Shown one piece after another: positions 5,396-7,751 of a DNA stretch of 7,751 bases. Origin of the DNA: an uncultured Clostridia bacterium (GTDB lineage: Bacteria; Bacillota; Clostridia; Oscillospirales; CAG-272); assembly GCA_937895775.1 (NCBI GenBank), contig CALBLD010000166.1, positions 1-7,751 on the forward strand, in the 5' to 3' direction. The notes below the pieces were generated by a model. The model made no database searches. It saw nothing but the letters and a program-made list of their open reading frames with translations, and had not been told where the DNA came from. The number at the start of each line of letters is the position of its first letter. Within the stretch, counting starts at the first letter, position 1. The position numbers and the translations under genes were made by a program.

Positions 5396-7751
5396 TCAGA
5401 TAATCGCGCGGATATATCTGTACCACAGCTTCTTTGCAAATGAAAGACCGCCGTATTCCGCCTTTTCAAACGATTTTATGAATTGTCCGAGTACTATCAG
5501 CTTTTCGCTCTCGATCCTGCCCGAAAATTCAGCCTGCTCGATAATCGCGGTGATTGCCGTGAAGCTGTGCGACCACGCAAGCCTGCGCTTTATCGCCGCC
5601 TCGCCCTTTTTGTCGGTCGGAATCGGCGGATGGTCGATACGATAGGCATATTCGGCGGGCGATTCACCCTTTCCCGGCTTGCCGACCGTCACATACATCA
5701 TCCGATAAATGTGATCGGCAAGAACCCGCGATGTCTCCGACATATCGTCGTCCGAGTCAAAGATGCCGCTTACAGCCTTATCAACATAATAGTTTCTGCC
5801 GTTTGCTATATGCTTTTCCCTTTTTATCAGGATCAGTATTATTGCGGCAAGCAGAACTGCCGCCGAGAATACAACTCCGATTGCGGTTATCTGTTCCTTT
5901 GAAAGAAAAGGCTTGTCGTCCGCGGTATCATCCTCTCCCGACGTTGTGACCGGAGGTTTTTCGGTAACATCGGGTTCGGGCGGCTCGGTTACCGACGGTC
6001 TTGTGGTCGTCGGCTTGACAATATCGGATATCTCGGTGTTGCCGCGGTTTATGTAGTAAATATCCGAATAATACTGCGGAGTGACCTCGATTGTGCGCCA
6101 GCCGAGTCCGTCTATCCACACTTCTACCCACGCATGAGCGTTTTTATCCATAACCGTGGTCTTGTAGACAGTCTCGCCCGATTCGCCCGTACTTTTGTAA
6201 GCGCCGTTTGCAATATATCCCTGAACATAGCGGGCAGGGATACCGAGTTCACGGAAAATCAGCGTTGCGGCAGTTGCAAAATGCACGCAGTAGCCGTTTT
6301 TGGTCTCAAGCAAAAACGCATCGACATCCGACGAATATCCGGACGACGGCTTGTCGGGAGACAGCGTATAGCTGTAATTTTTTATCATGTAATCGACGAC
6401 CGTCATTATTTTTTCATAGGTTGTCGCCGCACCGTCGAAGTCGGGACGAATCAGATCGGCAACCGTCTTTACACCTTCGATATCGGCTCCCGTGGTATAG
6501 AATCTGTGTACGTAGTCGGAATATTCCTGCGCCGCGCGCAGGTTTTCGGTGATCCACATCCTGCGGTTCGATGCGGCAAGGAAACTGTCAAGTCCGTCGG
6601 TTCCGAACGACGAAAGTCCCGCACTTTCAAGTCTTGCGGCAAATTTTTCGCGCACCTCTTCCGCGTCCATCGACGCGACACCGGTGGTGTTCAGCAGAAA
6701 ATCGGAAAGCAGTGCGGTATACTGCGCCTGAAGCTCGGCTCTTGCGGCATAATTTCTGCCCATATATGTCGGGGTTATCGCAAGTGCCGTGAATTTTTTT
6801 CTGAGATTCAGCCAGCCCGACTTGTACATACCGTCGGACATAAGCTCGGCTGATTCCCCGTATCTGTCGGTCCGCGATTTGTTTTCAAACAGTCCGGCGG
6901 ACTGAACAAATGAGGACGGCAGAGTATAGAGCAGTCCGGTGCTTTTTATCGATCCGATATCGACATATGAGGCATTATATCCGCCGGTCAGATTCGTGTA
7001 GGACGAATCCTTCGGGATCGCATCGGCGGCAAGCCACTTGTCGAGCATCCTGTAATAGGCATATGTGATCGCATCACCCGTGATTCCGCTGTAATCGCTC
7101 CGCATCTCGGCAAGCATATTATTGTAGTCCTCTTCCGAAAGCATCGACCATGTGTCGTCCGACTTATCGAAATCGGAGGCTATCCAGCTTCGCAGATAAA
7201 TATTGCTCCCGCGCAGATAGCTTGTGACCTCAAAGAGCGGAACATTCTGAAATTCAAGCTTTTCGAGTTTTGCCGACCTCTTTTCGATCGGAGAGTTCAT
7301 AAGATTGAGCCTCGGATCGCCGCCCGTGAGTATGGTCATAACGAGCGTTCTTGCCGACGAAATCGGCGAGCTTACCGATTTTATCTCCCGCCACGGATCC
7401 TTTACCGACGAAAACGGAAAAAGTACGGCGAGTACGAGAAGTCCTGCGAGTGCAGACGAAAATCCCGAGTAGGAGACCGATTTGCGCGACTTCTTGTTTG
7501 CGGCATATGTGCGGTCATAGGCGGCAAGCACAAGCGTCGATGTCAGACCCGCAAGTATGCATATAATTCCGGTATTTGTACCCGACAGATTATAGGTAAA
7601 GCATACCGCACAGACCGAACCGCCAACAAGCAGCATCGGCAGAATTCGTGTGCGTTTTGCGGAAAAAGCCGAGAAAATCAGTGCGAGAACTCCCGCAAAG
7701 GTAAACATTCCGCCGTATGTAAGAGCGGTCTGTACATCGGCTGTGTGCAGC
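5396..7751 (-). CDS. Membrane-anchored transglutaminase-like protein (TgpA type), 5' end outside window
   Basis: The frame stays open through the right edge, so the ATG at 7706-7708 is probably internal and the protein is longer than the 770 residues counted here from that Met. At least four membrane segments are visible (around the Met to 17, 21-39, 45-64, 83-101), with Lys/Arg-rich inner loops at 18-21 and 71-76, so about 102-605 faces outside. YLRSW (171-175) resembles the TgpA outside region. The transglutaminase core has Cys473 in NGYCVHFATA, His525 in HAWVEVW and EVTP (541-544), where the third catalytic residue is Glu rather than the canonical Asp. A Thr/Pro-rich stalk (567-590), a membrane helix (606-628) and a cytoplasmic DUF4129-like tail with ESPAEYAYRID (682-692) complete the TgpA plan. 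Such genes often accompany MoxR ATPase and DUF58 genes, here outside the window. The role, such as surface protein or peptidoglycan processing, is unproven. Confidence 0.88.
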   Translation of the reverse strand, partial: LHTADVQTALTYGGMFTFAGVLALIFSAFSAKRTRILPMLLVGGSVCAVCFTYNLSGTNTGIICILAGLTSTLVLAAYDRTYAANKKSRKSVSYSGFSSALAGLLVLAVLFPFSSVKDPWREIKSVSSPISSARTLVMTILTGGDPRLNLMNSPIEKRSAKLEKLEFQNVPLFEVTSYLRGSNIYLRSWIASDFDKSDDTWSMLSEEDYNNMLAEMRSDYSGITGDAITYAYYRMLDKWLAADAIPKDSSYTNLTGGYNASYVDIGSIKSTGLLYTLPSSFVQSAGLFENKSRTDRYGESAELMSDGMYKSGWLNLRKKFTALAITPTYMGRNYAARAELQAQYTALLSDFLLNTTGVASMDAEEVREKFAARLESAGLSSFGTDGLDSFLAASNRRMWITENLRAAQEYSDYVHRFYTTGADIEGVKTVADLIRPDFDGAATTYEKIMTVVDYMIKNYSYTLSPDKPSSGYSSDVDAFLLETKNGYCVHFATAATLIFRELGIPARYVQGYIANGAYKSTGESGETVYKTTVMDKNAHAWVEVWIDGLGWRTIEVTPQYYSDIYYINRGNTEISDIVKPTTTRPSVTEPPEPDVTEKPPVTTSGEDDTADDKPFLSKEQITAIGVVFSAAVLLAAIILILIKREKHIANGRNYYVDKAVSGIFDSDDDMSETSRVLADHIYRMMYVTVGKPGKGESPAEYAYRIDHPPIPTDKKGEAAIKRRLAWSHSFTAITAIIEQAEFSGRIESEKLIVLGQFIKSFEKAEYGGLSFAKKLWYRYIRAII

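Noticed and set aside
5328..5645. Plus-strand frame with an ATG overlapping the phosphodiesterase stop (ATGA)
   Set aside because: Though ATGA overlaps can mark coupled genes, this frame reads straight through the terminator hairpin and then antisense to the transglutaminase, with no ribosome binding site and no recognisable product.
6134..6853. Plus-strand open frame (239 codons) opposite the transglutaminase gene
   Set aside because: The opposite strand encodes the recognised catalytic core. The plus-strand translation is basic and shows no recognisable motif.

Overview
The window looks like an ordinary chromosomal stretch from an anaerobic Gram-positive bacterium of the Clostridia, most like the gut Oscillospirales/Ruminococcaceae group. 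This is inferred from strong GGAGG-type ribosome binding sites, a textbook TTGACA-N17-TATAAT promoter, a long intrinsic terminator, a roughly balanced G+C content by eye, and protein types common in that group (an SLC45/GPH-like sugar-type MFS carrier with an outside insertion, a TNH-type PHP phosphoesterase, and a membrane transglutaminase with a Thr/Pro stalk). No phage, plasmid, insertion sequence, CRISPR array, tRNA or rRNA was seen.

Layout. Positions 1-160 are a leader without a convincing gene, holding a weak hairpin and the glmS ribosome binding site. glmS (161-1978, +) encodes the enzyme that commits fructose-6-phosphate to amino-sugar and cell-wall synthesis. A PHP-domain metal-dependent phosphoesterase (2000-2665, +) follows after 21 bases and probably shares its transcript. 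An 84-base gap (2666-2749) carries a consensus sigma-A promoter whose -35 box sits inside a perfect 17-base palindrome, a candidate operator. This promoter drives an MFS transporter (2750-4540, +) and, 17 bases further on, a cytoplasmic glycerophosphodiester phosphodiesterase (4558-5331, +). A 14-bp hairpin with T tracts (5344-5386) terminates this unit and also serves the convergent gene. The rest of the window (5396 to the right edge, -) is one large membrane-anchored transglutaminase-like protein whose N-terminus lies outside the window.

How the genes may work together. glmS feeds UDP-GlcNAc and hence peptidoglycan. The MFS-phosphodiesterase pair forms a separately controlled uptake-and-hydrolysis unit for a small solute, possibly a glycerophosphodiester, though the carrier family itself points more to sugars. 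The transglutaminase faces the cell surface and belongs to another transcription unit entering from the right. The features most worth a second look are the altered metal-binding HxH motif of the PHP protein, the outside domain of about 170 residues inserted in the MFS carrier, and the palindrome over the promoter. None of these by itself establishes a new system.
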